64,000 nucleotides of DNA from Populus alba (GCF_005239225.2 NC_133299.1:14557154-14621153), one strand, 5' to 3'. Counted from the first letter of the stretch, positions 1 through 12,780 are shown. Numbers and translations are program-made. The notes: a model not told the origin generated them from the letters alone.

Positions 1-114
1 TCATGGAGGTAGCAACCATGCATTAGAGTGTCTTCTAGCCACAGGACTTCCTGGGAATTTCCATGGAGGACTTGGTTCCAAGGTGGTGGTGAAGATGCCT
101 AGTTTTGGATCGAG
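1..114 (-). CDS. possible C-terminal exon of a gene on the minus strand (partial)
   Basis: Read on the minus strand, the first 3 bases of the window are a TGA stop. The frame ending there is open for 38 codons and closes with the residues SPVARRHSNAWLLPP. Just upstream in this frame is a TAA, and a candidate acceptor (TCTAAG|CACTC) lies at about 113-118, so this could be a last exon. The composition is clearly less AT-rich than the DNA that follows. I do not recognise the protein. A second minus-strand frame is also open here, so the reading is uncertain. Confidence 0.28.
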   Translation of the reverse strand, partial: LDPKLGIFTTTLEPSPPWKFPGSPVARRHSNAWLLPP

Positions 115-2813
115 TGCTTAGACTAAAGAACAGGAGAGAGTCCATTGAGCTCGAGAAAAGTCTGCTCGGAGGACTGGGTAGAGGCCAAAATAATAGCAGT
201 TCAAGAGGCTCAGGCAGTCTGTTAGGGCTGAGCTCTTGTTTTTTTCTTTTTGTACTACCAATCAGAATTCAATATTTAAAAGAGGGGGGAAAATAATTGT
301 GATTATTTTTTAAATAATTTTTTATGTTAAGATATATGTTAATAATATTTTTTATTTTTAAAAAAATTTATTTTAGATATTAGCATATTAAAATAATTTA
401 AAAACATTAAAAATATATTAATTTAAAATTAATAAAAAATAAAAAATGTTAAATTTTTTAAAAAATATTTATAAAACATAAAATCAAACATTTCATTTCA
501 TTGTACGAGTGAATGGTGACATTTCTGCTCTTCCATGAGCTGTATTCCTTTATATTTCTTTTTGGGTCTAGTCTTCGTGGTGGGGACACGGGGCATAAAA
601 AGTGGTGAAAGACACAAACACAACATGTTAAAATAACCTTTTTTTTGTTTTAAAAAATATTTCTAAGAAAAAATATTTTTTTATTTCAAAATTTTTTTAA
701 TATTCTTAGATTATTTTCATATAATAATATTAAAAATAAATGTTTAAAAATAAAAAATTATTATTTTAATATATTTATAAACAAAAATTATTTTAAAAAA
801 TAACTACTACCATATTATATTAAAATAATAATAACAACTTGGAGCAGAATTTGTCTTGATTTTATGCGATTAAGATGAGATGTTCTTTCTTCTTTTTCAT
901 GTTCATCCAGCACATAAATCTCTTTTTAGTTGCAACTTTTTGCGGTTCCATTTGGCCTTTTCTTCTATAATTCTTTAATCCTTTTCTTTTCGACAAATAA
1001 TTTGGTTATTTTAGCTGTTTGTACTTCATCCATCACTTCATACAGAAACTTATAGAGGAAGAGACAGAATCTCATCTGTGGTAAAAGATTTTTCACCCTA
1101 GGAACCCACACGATCATTTCATCTCCGAGACACTTGATTTTCCTCGAAACAGTATAAAATCTTGAGAAAAAAAGATGAAGATTTTGGATTCATTAAGAGG
1201 GTTGTACTTGGATCTGTTTGCACGCAATGCAGAGCACACAGACGTGGCTCATTTCTATGGCTACATTGAAATTTAAACTTTGGATGCTTTCTATCTAGAA
1301 AATCTTACAATTATTATTTTCACGTACTAAAAAAAAACTTACTTTGTCATAAATCAATGGAGGAATGGGCTACATTATCGAGCACTAAGGATGAAAGATC
1401 TCTTCTCTCTATCATATTTTTCTCAAGATCATAAGATGTAATTATCAAATTCTTATTTCGAAAGACATAAAATCCAACAATTAGATAGATAAAGCTAGTA
1501 TACTGATAGAGAGAATATTAACAGACAAAAAAAAAAAAAATAGATGGATCCACAGGATCTAGATCTAAATTCATTCAATGTGAATTAGAGAAGAAAGGGA
1601 GATTAAAAGGACCACAACCTATGATTCATTGGGAAAATAACGAGATTTTTTTTTTTTTGGTGATTGTGGATATCTAGATCAATTTCACATACCTCGAAGA
1701 CCCTAAAATCAATGATTATGTATGTTCTAATGATCTTAAGGTTTACGATACTTAAATTAATAATTTTTAAAAAATAAATTTAGAATTTAACTAGTTGAGT
1801 TGTTTTTAAATTTGATTATTAAAATTTTTCTACTAACACAAAAAAAAAAAAAAGAGAAGGGATAGCAAAGCCTCAAGAATATTTGGTTTTTGTGGTTGAT
1901 TTCTAACTATACAAAGAGCATATTTGATGGTGCGGTGAATTGTATTTTTTTTAAAAATATTTTTTAATTATTTTAATGTATAGATATAAAAAAATTTAAT
2001 ATATTTCTAAATAAAAAATCCTTTAAAACACAACACCAGCTACTCTTTTAAATTACTACTACCTACAAGAATAAAATAAAGAAAACTTCACTCTCAAACC
2101 CAACAAGATAAAAAGATGATATGCTTAATTTGGGGTAGTTTTCTCCGGCTAGAATAAAAAAAATAAAAAAAATAGGACTCTAGAAACCTTTTTGGAGACG
2201 GATGATTAAAGGGAATTTATAATCATGTGAGGTTTGTGCACAAGTCAAAAGCTAAATACGATTCAAAGCAGTAAAGTAAAAGAGAATCGGTGTGATTTAT
2301 TTACATTTAACACAACTTTTCTCGTGTTCCCATGGTTTTGCTGCCTCTATCCGATCCTTGTACTTCGAATAGATGCCCTTTATGGATTGGCTTCCAGACT
2401 TGAGCCTTCTTTTCTGGGCAAAATTATGATGGAACAGCGAGCAAGCAATTAAAATTGCATCTTGACAGTTTCCATCGAGCCACAGATACTACAATTTTTA
2501 GTAGTTTTCAACGATTAAAATTCGAGAACGTTGAGATTTTAATGGAAGAAACCTTAATTTTGTCGCTAAATCAGTACCAAATTCTTAATATTGTCACAAA
2601 AAACGTATATCTAATCAATTTGGCCCTTTACTCTTTGGCATTTCTCTATCAGGTCGTTCTGTCGGTATCTGCTGATACTTTTTCATTTAACCTGCGTCTG
2701 TCTTTTATGCAACAAAACAGCACGGTTTTGGCAAAATTTACACAATTGCTAATATAAATGGATACAAAGACCCAGTTAAAAATTATCCAAGTATTAGAGA
2801 TTAGGGCTGTTTG
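115..2813. other. AT-rich intergenic DNA
   Basis: No gene is supported. The stretch is mostly poly-A/T runs and decayed MITE-like DNA (for example about 1925-2045). About 2230-2760 is less AT-rich, but its open frames lack ATG starts or protein-like composition. Confidence 0.6.
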
Positions 2814-3011
2814 GGATTGTAGCACGTAGCAGTTACGATTTAAAGTGTTTTTCACTTAAAAATACATTAAAATAATAGTTTTTTTTAGTTTTTAAAAGTT
2901 ATTTTTTGAGATCAAAATATCAAAACAATATAAAAACATAAAAAAATAATTTTTAACAATTTTTTTTAAATTTTGATAAATCCACAGTTTACACCACGTT
3001 CCAAACGACCC
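2814..3011. mobile_element. Tourist/Harbinger-like MITE, copy 1
   Basis: A 198-bp AT-rich element begins GGGCTGTTTGG and ends CCAAACGACCC, giving imperfect 11-bp terminal inverted repeats. The preceding trinucleotide is TTA (2811-2813) and the following is AAA, so the TTA target duplication would be degraded. It has no coding capacity. A further decayed relative seems to follow at about 3047-3240. Confidence 0.55.
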
Positions 3012-3832
3012 AAATTGATAATTTTTTTCTAATGCAATGCTCTAGGGATTAAGTGCGTGCTTGGTAATGCAGTGCACAATGATTTTATAAAAATATTTTT
3101 TAATTGAAAATATATTAAAATAATTATTTTAATTTAATTTTTTTAACATTAATGTATTAAAATTATTAAAAAACTTCTAAAAAAATTAATTTAATATTTT
3201 TTAAATAAAAAATAATTTAAACAGCAAAAACAAACAATTATGGATAAGGCTTCCCATGATCCTATCATAAAATACAGTGCTAGTAATACTATTTGATGAT
3301 GGGAGATGGTGAATTAGATGGGAAGAAACCATACGAATGCATGAGTATTCGAAATAATGATGAAAGGTGCCAAAATGAGCATGTACTTTATACCCTCATA
3401 GGCTCTTTTAGCCCTAATAGCTTAGCATTTTGAATTTGAGAGCAAAAAGAGGTAAGACCTTCGGTGGGTAAAATTATTAGTGGGTTCAAAGTTGTTGCCT
3501 AATCGCACACACTTACTCGTCAAATCCCCAAAAATTCCTCTGAACCTCCTCCATGCTTCCCCACCGTGGGGCCTAGGGTTTCCCTTCCTTCTTTATAGCA
3601 TGCGAGAATGTGATAAAAATTAATTTTTAAAATATATCAAAATATATTTTTTATTTTTAATATCATCACATTAAAATAATTAAAAAAATATATATATTAA
3701 TTTAAAAAAAAATATAAATTCAAATTTTAATAAAAAGCGAGTTCATCCTCTATTCTAAATGAGCAATTTGAATCATTATTTATTTTGTTTTGTATTAACT
3801 TTTATATTTTTTTAAAAAAAATCATTTATTTA
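3012..3832. other. intergenic DNA
   Basis: This stretch holds a decayed MITE-like block (about 3047-3240) and a less AT-rich segment at about 3290-3610 with no convincing reading frame. Confidence 0.5.
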
Positions 3833-4038
3833 GAGCGTGTTTGGCAGTGTGGTAGCGGTTGCTTTTCAAATAACTTTTCGTACCGAAAAGCATGCCAATG
3901 ATTTTTTTTATTTTTTAAAAATCATTTTTAACATCAGCACATCAAAACGATCCAAAAAGTACAAACCAAACTCAATTTTAACCAAAAAAAATTTAATTTA
4001 GGCAAAACATAGGTGCAAACGCAGCACCAAACACTGCC
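3833..4038 (+). mobile_element. Tourist/Harbinger-like MITE, copy 2 (best preserved)
   Basis: A 206-bp element starts GAGCGTGTTTGG and ends CCAAACACTGCC. It is flanked on both sides by TTA (3830-3832 and 4039-4041), the target duplication expected of PIF/Harbinger Tourist-type MITEs. Its interior, including the motif AGTGTGGTAGCGGTT near the left end and a CAGCACATCAAAACGAT block, recurs in reverse orientation at 63515-63728. This shows a dispersed family rather than chance AT-rich sequence. Confidence 0.75.
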
Positions 4039-4041
4039 TTA

Positions 4042-5123
4042 GTAAAATAGTTTCTGTTTTTTACACTAGACTCTATACATAATCATATTTTAAACATTAT
4101 GCTCTTTATTTATAGAGATTTATTTTTATTTATTTTACTCTATATTTTTAATTAGATGATTCTTATTAAAATCTTAACTAAAATTATTTTTATGTTTTAA
4201 AAAAATTATAATTATAAAAACTATCGTTAAATAAATACTTAATTTTTTTAAAAAAAATTACCGTAGCTAGCTGGGGAACCAAAAAAAATTGACTGCTGTT
4301 TTTTTTCTTAAAAAAAAAAAAACACAGAGTTGACTGCTATGGCAGGCTGCTGATAACTAAAAATTGCAGGAAAATGGCATCCCGAACCAGCTCGTTGTCC
4401 ACCGGAAATGAATCATGCAATTTTCTGCCGTCACGGTGATCCCCGACAGAAAGAGGTTGACATGACACAGGGTTGGCCAATCATTCTCACACACATGGCG
4501 TCAATATATTTCTTAAGGAAATTGGTCTGAAAATGATGTTTCCTCAACCGTGCTTTGTCTTGCTTGAGTGATGCCATTTTTTCTACGCAGTACAGCAAGG
4601 AAAAAACTTAACCACATGAAACATGTCTCTGGTTAATGTATGTTGTGTTCGTCATTGTGCTTAATAAGATTCCATCTTATAACCATCAGTTTCTTTGTAC
4701 TTGTTTAAGATTTATACCCATCATGTAAGTAATCCAACCTTCCATCCAACCAAAAAAATAAATCAAAAATTAAAACAAACACCACACACAACAACTAATT
4801 ATTGTGGTTATAGAGAATTCGAAAATATTTTAGAGTTAATTATAATTAAATCCCTATAGATTATCAAAACAAGTTAGTTAAACTTTGTAAGTAAGAGATT
4901 AATCATAGCTAAAAATTCAATTTAATTCTTTATAATTAATTTGATTAGATTATTTTGATATGTTGATATTAAAAATATTTTTTTAAAAAATATATTATTT
5001 TGATATATTTTGAAGTTAAAAATATTTAAAAATATAATATATATTATATTTTTAAATACCTTTTTAAAGAGAATACGGGAATCATCTATCTAATTAATTG
5101 CTTATAAGTAACTTTAAATTTGC
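4042..5123. other. intergenic DNA
   Basis: No gene is seen. About 4370-4700 is non-repetitive and less AT-rich, but no frame is long or protein-like. The rest is AT-rich. Confidence 0.5.
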
Positions 5124-5133
5124 ATGGATGTGG

Positions 5134-5280
5134 ATGAATGCAAAGTCTTTCTTAATTTTATTTTTTTTATTGACTATAACATTAATTGGAGAAATCAGAT
5201 ACAGGAATCCGCTTGAGGCCAAGGGGGTGAATACAAGTCCAATTCATCGGGCAAAGAGAGAGCCTAGACGCTCTAGCTAG
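5134..5280 (+). CDS. possible small secreted peptide (48 aa)
   Basis: An ATG-initiated frame of 48 codons (or 50 from an in-frame ATG at 5128) encodes a short N-terminus with a lysine, then a hydrophobic run SFLILFFLLTITLIG, then a basic, proline-containing, cysteine-free tail ending HRAKREPRRSS. This is the layout of a secretory signal peptide followed by a mature peptide of about 27 residues. Such layouts are seen in plant peptide-hormone precursors, but I recognise no known family motif (CLE, CEP, IDA, PSY). An out-of-frame ATG at 5124 lies just upstream and would compete. The frame sits alone in AT-rich intergenic DNA; it could be chance. Confidence 0.3.
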   Translation: MNAKSFLILFFLLTITLIGEIRYRNPLEAKGVNTSPIHRAKREPRRSS

Positions 5281-7456
5281 CCAATTCGCAGCTTGATTTG
5301 CCTTCCTATTCATCCGACAAAAAAAACTGCATTCTGTAACCTTAGAGCAATGGTAATTAGAATTAATTGAGATTACTTGTAACTTGTTAAACTATTTTTT
5401 ATTTAAAGATATATTAAAATATTATTTTTTAATTTTTAAAAATATTTTTTATATCAATACATTAAAATAATTTAAAAATATAAACAAATTAATATTATTT
5501 TTCAAATTTTTATGTCAATGGACCATCAACCACACTCTCCAATCTTATTTCTACATGCAATTTCAATCCCTGCCAGCGCAATAGCTTTTATTGAAACATC
5601 ACAATTAATTTTCAGGTTGCCAAGAGCTGTCCAATCAATGAGGGAGGTCTCACATATGAGAATATTATTTAAAAAAAAAAAAAAAATTATTAACACGAGT
5701 CTTTGATCTAGTTTGTATATATCTCAACTAATTTTATAAGTTTTGAAATTAATGTTTGTGAAACTCAAATAGATGATTTTTAAAAAATAAATATAAAACC
5801 TAATTAATTAAGCTATACTTCCCTATGTTATAATATCAAATTTTTAATATAGCTTGAAATAAGTAAATTAGGATAGGAAAAAAAACCAGAAAAAAGGGCT
5901 TGAGAGAAGAGCCCTAAAAGCTATACTTGTTCTCACACAAGGAGAAAAAAGTTCGGAACTTGTCTGGAGAACTAGAACCCCTTTAAAAATAAGTTGTAAT
6001 TCCTTAAATAGGTATTAAACCGATCTAAAGTTTGAAAATAAATAAAAAAATTAAAATAACTAGGGAAATAAAAAAAAATCAAAATTAAAAAATATTCAGG
6101 AAAAATAAAGAAAAATCTAAAATAACATTTTATATACCTAATGTGAGCATGTTCCCGACCTATCTCGTAAGGAACATGATTATTATTATACTAAAAGCAT
6201 ATAAATTTCTACTTGAATCCGAGACTTTCAATCCAGTCCTTAAACATATTCGGAAGAAGTTCTACGCAGGCCAACACCTTCAACTCCAAATTTTTATGCA
6301 ATATTTAGTTTTGCTCAAAAATAGATTTTGCCTCCGATCGAGAACTCGTCAGCCTACCACATCGCCCTGTATAAGCTGCTTTCGTTAACAACAAGCCACC
6401 ATCGGCGGAAGCCACCGTACCCAGCCTCATTAGGAGCAAACCCTAATAAGATCGATGGGCTGTATTTTCTGAAGAGCTCTTGAAGAACTCTGACTGTCAA
6501 GAGTTGCCCTATCCCTTGACAGTTCCAAATAATGCTTACTCATTGTCGTGATGTTTATTTTCTTATTCAAAATTTGTTTGGAATATTTATCTTTCCTAAT
6601 AAAAAAAATGTGAATATTTATCTTTTCTTATATTATTAATTAAGGGATGTAAATTGTAAGCTATTTCTACGATTCTCCACGAAAACCTAATATCATCATT
6701 AGGTAAAGCTTACTACTATGCTAACCACTTAATAAGGTTGATTAAGGGCTGTCAGTTTTTTTATATTTTTATATTTTTTTGATATATCGATATTAAAAAT
6801 AACTTTTAAAAAATAAAAAATTTTATTTTAAAATATTTTCAAATAAAAATACATTTTAAAAATGTATCCATACTAATTCCTTCCTCTGAAAAAATAAAGG
6901 ATACTAAATTGCTCTCAATGCTCTCACTTTCAAAAGTAAGACTCTAGTCAAAATTGCTTCAAAATTCTTTCCGTAAACCTGAAGCTAAATTACATTAAAT
7001 TCTTTATCATCATAAATGTCTCTCGAGCATTACATTTTACTGAGTTCATAAAATATGATAGTTTTAAATATTTAAACATGGATATGACACTGGTAAATGA
7101 TCAGAAAGCTCGGTAGATTTGTTTATTGATTATTGTTTGCGCCAGGTAAACAAACATTCTAATAAAAAAATCTTATATTTTATTTTTTATTGAACTTTTG
7201 AATCATACTTAAATTTCAAATTTCACCCAGATGATTCTATAAGCTAAATTCTACAAAAAAGTAAGCTTGCTGTGACAAATCGAGCTCTGAGCTTAAAAAT
7301 TATTGTTTGTCTCAATTTTGTTATTTTGAATTTCTTTTTAGATTTTTAGCTGAATCTTAAATTTTATGTTACAATTTTCTTTTTATTTTAGGATTTTGAC
7401 TTTCTACTTTGAAAATGTTAGTTTCGGGTCATTTAAAATAATTATTCGATAACACG
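5281..7456. other. intergenic DNA
   Basis: No gene is supported. AT-rich repeats alternate with short less AT-rich patches, such as 6220-6540. The longest frames do not look like proteins. Confidence 0.5.
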
Positions 7457-7748
7457 TGTTAGAAAATAATATAGATTATATATTGGAACCTCATTTAATA
7501 ATTTTAATTTTTGAAATTGAATTAGTTCTTTAATATGATATTAAAATCTTGATGATTAAGCGGTTATGAGTTCAAATTTCACTATTTATATTTATTTGAT
7601 AGAAATTAAGTACAAGGTAACATGAGTATGTGCAAATTTTAAACTTAATAAATTTTTACATGAATAAATGTGTTAAAAAATAATATAAATTATATTTTAA
7701 AATCTTACCTAACAATTTAAATTTTTAGATTAAATTGATTTTTTAACC
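7457..7748 (+). mobile_element. very small LTR retrotransposon (TRIM/SMART-like), copy 1
   Basis: Two direct repeats (5' LTR 7457-7535, 79 bp; 3' LTR 7671-7748, 78 bp) start TGTTA and flank about 135 bp. Immediately after the 5' LTR, 7536-7548 reads TGATATTAAAATC. This is the plant tRNA-iMet primer site TGGTATCAGAGCC with only transition changes, as expected from methylated-cytosine decay. The flanks ACACG (7452-7456) and ACACA (7749-7753) are a 5-bp target duplication with one change. There is no coding capacity, so it must have been moved in trans. It is homologous along its length to 37413-37696. Confidence 0.75.
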
Positions 7749-7753
7749 ACACA

Positions 7754-9480
7754 AGCAAAACTATACTTCTTGTGTGAAAACAACACCTTTTTTATCAATT
7801 ATGTCTTTAATTTGTGTATTTTCATTTGCGTAAACATGTTCATAATTAACATCCTTAATAAAGCAGAAAGGTCCATGAAGAAAAGACAAGAACAAAGAGA
7901 AGCAATGTGTGAAGCTCACTGATGCGTACCAGACGAGTACTTGGCAAACAGGACCACCCGACCAGAAACCACTACCGCCTAAACCACCTTAATCATGGTT
8001 AACTTAAGATTTACGCTGGTAATTAGCAACCAAAAAGATGATCTTATCAAACCCCACTTTCCACGTTGTCTTTTTGCCCCACTGTTATAGATGTCTCTCT
8101 GTGCTTTAGACGATGTCTTTTCTTTTGCTGGTGGAGAGTAGTCAAGAGAAAGTACTGTCGCCGCCCGAGATTCGAGCTTGGGTGGCGTGTGAGAGGAGAA
8201 GAGAAGGTGGGTCCACACTTGTAAGAAAAAATACAATTTTCAGGGTTACCGGAGTGAGGTGGACCATATCTGCAGAGACCCCGTGCCCAGTTCTGTGTAC
8301 CCTCAATTATTATCGCCTCCCCTGCAAGCCACCACCACCCCTTCGTTTCTCAAATCTACGGCTTCTTTTTCATGGCTTTGACTCGGCTTAATTCTATTTA
8401 TTTATTTATTATTAGTTTCTGGTCATTTCCTGAATGACCATCCCCTACATTAATTAGAAAGACAATTATATTTATTTATTTATTATTCGTTTTCAGAGAT
8501 TGGAATTATTATCCCTTGTTCCTAATGAAATTCAAAGTTTTTTTTTAAATATATATTAATAAATTAAAATTATCAAAAAAAACATTAATTTATTTTTATC
8601 AAGTAAAATATATTTTAAAAAACAAGTTAAACCATCAAAACAAACATTTCTTAAATTTAAGTAGAAATTATGGGAGGATCCCTTGGGATTTAGTTGCTTG
8701 TTAGGTATTTATTTCAAGATAATAATTGTAAAGTTTTATTAATATAATTTTTATTTTAATTAAATATTTGTTTCTTCAAAATAAATAATGAATGTAAACT
8801 CAACATGTATAGAATTACAATTAATGTCAAATGAAGAACTATTTAGATGGATTTAAAGATGAGGAAACTTAGAAATATGAAGAATACGATGTCACAATTC
8901 TTTAGGGATAAAATACTAGATTATTATGAAAACTCAAAAATTTAAAATTTAAATTGAAAAAAATTCTAAACTTTAAGATTCATGCCTCAAAGCAAAGGAT
9001 AATTATGGTCTATGTATATACATGTATCATAAAATGTTATAATTTTATATATTTGATGATATATACCATTTAAAATCTTATATTTAATAATTATCTTGAA
9101 ATTTATTAAAGTCAAGATTATTTTTAATAAGTGAAAAGAGTGTTAATTTAATGATAAAACTCTAATTCTTACATGAAAGCTATTCGAAATGATAAACCTT
9201 TATTGACAAAGAGAACCATTAAATGAAAATAAAAAATAAAAAATAATCAAAGATTTTTGGTTAAAAAAATAATAAAAAAAAGCTTCCTTATTCTATATAA
9301 AAAAAGAGTTCAGGACATGCCATAAAATATTTTGTTTTTGTCAGTGCTTTACGGCTTTACCCACAGCCAGCTCGTGACCTCACTCCCCAGCTCAATTCAA
9401 AATTACCTTTTCTCAATTCTCACTCTTGTTGATTTTTCTCTTTTTTATAAGCTCCTTTTGAAAGTTCAAACCAAAATCGC
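7754..9480. other. intergenic DNA and PATL6 upstream region
   Basis: No gene is supported. About 7860-8400 is a less AT-rich, non-repetitive island whose open frames on both strands overlap and look non-coding. About 9330-9729 is C/T-rich and probably holds the PATL6 promoter and 5' leader. Confidence 0.45.
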
Positions 9481-9729
9481 GGCTCAACTCTCTATACACG
9501 GTTTTCTCTCTGCAAATTTTCACACTCGTACCCTTCTCTCACTCCCTCAGTGACAGGAGCTAGCCATCCCTGTTCTTTTCTCCTCCCTTGCAACCCACTC
9601 CTTGCCAAACCCCTGCTCTGCTTTCCTAGATAATCAATCATAACTTTCGTTAGCCCCTCTAAACATACATCAACCGCACCACTAAATTTCCAATCTTTGC
9701 AAGGAGATTCCACCTGGGTCCCGTTCGAA

Positions 9730-11452
9730 ATGGATGCTTCATCACCTATTTCACTTCAACAAACACCTCACCAAGACTATTCAGTATCTGAAGCCTCGCC
9801 AAAACCATACAAGAAAAGCTTTGTTACTTCTTTGATGGAAGCAGCTGCTTTACGTACTCCTTCTTTCAAAGAAGACACTTACTTCATTTCCCACCTAAAA
9901 AATTCAGAGAAGAAGGCCCTTCAAGAACTAAGAGACAAACTTTCAGTGTCTTATGGGTCTGACGCTACTAGTGAATGTTCCATGTGGGGTATTCCTCTTT
10001 TAAGCAATGATGAAAAAGCTGATGTGATTTTGCTCAAGTTTTTGAGAGCTAGAGATTTTAGAGTTCAAGATTCACTTAACATGTTAGAAAAGTGTCTGTC
10101 TTGGAGAAAAGAGTTCGGGGCTGATGATATAGTGGAAGAGGATTTGGGGTTTAAAGAACTTGAAGGTGTTGTCGCTTACATGCATGGTTATGACAGAGAA
10201 GGTCATCCAGTTTGTTACAATGCTTACGGGGTTTTTAAAGATAAAGAAATGTATGAGAGGATTTTCGGTGATGAAGAGAAGCTAAAGAAGTTCTTAAGGT
10301 GGAGAGTTCAGGTTCTTGAAAGAGGGATTAGACTTTTGCATTTTAAGCCTGGAGGTGTTAACTCCATTATCCAAGTTACTGATCTTAAAGACATGCCTAA
10401 AAGGGAGCTTAGAGTTGCTTCTAATCAGATCCTGTCCTTGTTTCAAGATAATTACCCTGAAATGGTTGCGCGTAAGGTAATAAATAACACCTTTTTCTTG
10501 ATAGTTTACAATTTCTTCTTCATGTTCAATAATTTGATCATGTATTGAGATTTAATTTTAACTTGGTTTTTTTGGGTTGGGGCTAGATTTTCATCAATGT
10601 GCCGTGGTACTTCAGCATGCTGTACTCCGTGTTCAGTCCCTTCTTGACTCAGCGAACTAAGAGCAAGTTTGTGATCTCCAAGGAAGGAAATGTTGCAGAA
10701 ACACTTTACAAGTTAGTCTTTTGAGTTCTTGTATTTTATCATCTGCCTGTTTGCTTTACCATTTTTTGTTTATTTGTTTTGTTTTGATGGAGCCCCAGTT
10801 ATGAGATCCCGAATCTCTGCTCCTCGCCTTTTCTAATCTGCTTTAGTTTTTTGTTTTGTTTTTGCCCTTTTTATCTCCCTGATCTGAGTATGTTATCTAA
10901 CGGGGTCTTTTGTGGTGTCACAAGATTTATTAGGCCCGAGGATGTTCCAGTTCAGTATGGAGGACTGAGTAGACCCAGTGATCTGAATGGCCCTCCCAAG
11001 CCAGCCTCCGAGTTTACTGTCAAGGGAGGAGAGAAAGTGAACATTCAGATTGAAGGAATTGAGGTTCAATTTCTTTTTTTTTTTCTTCTCTTTTTTATTT
11101 GTGAATTTTGTTAAAAGGTTTTTAATTTGTTTGAATTAAAATGTTGGGTTTTGTTGTAATTACCGTGTCCCTTTTGGGTGATCAAATACAGGCTGGTGCA
11201 ACAATAACATGGGACATAGGGGTTGGGGGCTGGGACTTGGAGTACAGTGCTGAGTTTGTGCCCAACGCCGCAGGAAGCTACACCATTGCGGTGGAGAAGG
11301 CAAGGAAGATTGCACCATCAGAAGAAGCAATTCGCAATTCATATACGTCAAGAGAAGCTGGCAAAATGGTGCTCTCAGTGGACAACACCTTCTCCAGGAA
11401 AAAGAAGGTAGCAGCATATCGATACTTTGTTCGCAAATCCGCCATTGCCTAA
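9730..11452 (+). CDS. PATL6: patellin-6 (SEC14/CRAL-TRIO plus GOLD domain protein)
   Basis: Four exons join in frame: 9730-10476, 10587-10711, 10925-11063 and 11192-11452, giving 423 aa. All introns are GT..AG. The start is the first ATG of the family-like N-terminus; the frame opens upstream without an ATG. Order: a variable N-terminus, a CRAL-TRIO N region (ILLKFLRARDF), a SEC14 lipid-binding domain across exons 1-2 (FKPGGVNSIIQVTDL, IFINVPWYFS), then a C-terminal GOLD domain (GGEKVNIQIEGIE, ITWDI, GGWDLEYSAEFVP, DNTFSRKKKVAAYRY). It matches Arabidopsis PATL6 almost throughout as I remember it, and lacks the long acidic N-terminus of PATL1/2. Patellins bind phosphoinositides and act at the plasma membrane and cell plate in trafficking and polarity. 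No damage is seen. The function is by family; the exon model is read directly. Confidence 0.93.
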
Positions 11453-12780
11453 TCTCTAATAACTTGAGATTTCTCAGAGTATTTTGTTCTTTATATTGTT
11501 ATTTGAGAGGTTTAATTAATGGGGTCTGAACTGTTTTAGCCTAGTTGATAGCGCCGCTAATATTTCATGTATAAAAATGATGGTATTTTGTAGTAGCTCT
11601 CATAATGTGAAAAATCAAAAGCAAATTACCTTCGCCTGTACTCCGGCGAGTACTGGTCCAGAATTCTGCCCAAAAATTCTTTCGGCCAGCTGCTTGCGTT
11701 TAGGAGTGTCAAATACTCAAATGGGTTTTTTTGACAGAGGAGGACGGGCCTTTTGCTTTGTGTGGCAAAAGACTTGGAGTCCTCCTAAAGAAGAAACCAC
11801 AGCTTGCTGGTGGTAATCTAAAGGGAGAAAGACTGAAGGATTGCCTTTTTGTCTACTGCGGCAAGTATTGGATTTTGTTGCAGTTGAGCTCTGTTTATCC
11901 TTAAAAAATTAGAAGGATTGGTTAAAATGGTTGCAATTTTGCTTTATCCACGCTTTTGGCTTATTATCTGGGTGCTGTTATGCTTTTCCAAGAAGAAAGC
12001 AAGATATTGGGGGTGTTTTGGAAATTGTTGAGTATTCTTTTAATTTTTTTAATATTATTGCTTATAATAAGTTTATTTTTATAATATTAAAACTAATTTT
12101 TAAAAAATAGACTTTTTTATTCTAATATATTTCTAAATAAAAAATATTTTAAATGCTATCAAATTCCAAACGCATCCTTCCTATAATAATTCCAAACACG
12201 CCCATTTATACCGGACTTTACAAAGTTTGAAGTTTGCTTGCTTCTAGGGATGTGTGTATGTGGCACGTGTATGATAAATTATTAAAATAAATTTTTCAGT
12301 TTTTCTCCTTGCATTAACATTTTAAAAAATATAAAAAAATATTAACGTAATATTTTTTTAAGCAAAGCATGTTTTAATCACGCATTTGTACTCTCAAACA
12401 AGATTTGAAGATAATGAATTGTACTCTCAAACATTTAAAGATATAGAGAAGGGTAGCTTTTGATTTTTATACAATTATATAGGAAAATCATTTTGTTAAT
12501 CAAAAAACTTTTATTTTTTATATTGAATTTCATATATAATTGGTTTTTAAATCTTGGCTCTGTAAAATATGAAATAAAGATCTATCTCCCAGAAGTCACT
12601 CGCCAGGATACACATGAGATAGAAACCAAAAGGTATCTGGGGAGACAGATGGAGTAAATCCCAATTCTCTGAAAGCAATTAAACGCATGGCAATTGATTT
12701 TCACATCTCTACTCAATCTGGGGAGGAACCGAAATCGAACAGAAAGCATGTCGCAATGGTAGGATGACAAAACCACCATG
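11453..12780. other. PATL6 downstream region
   Basis: The first ~350 bp are less AT-rich and probably hold the 3' UTR and terminator region. A decayed MITE-like block lies at about 12005-12185. No further gene is seen before the RNase H relic. Confidence 0.45.

Noticed and set aside
7979..8391. Two overlapping open frames of 85 and 92 codons on opposite strands
   Set aside because: No motif, odd composition and mutual overlap; neither has homology I recognise, and they look like chance frames in a less AT-rich island.
11160..11417. 85-codon minus-strand frame inside PATL6
   Set aside because: It is antisense to the well-supported GOLD-domain exon.
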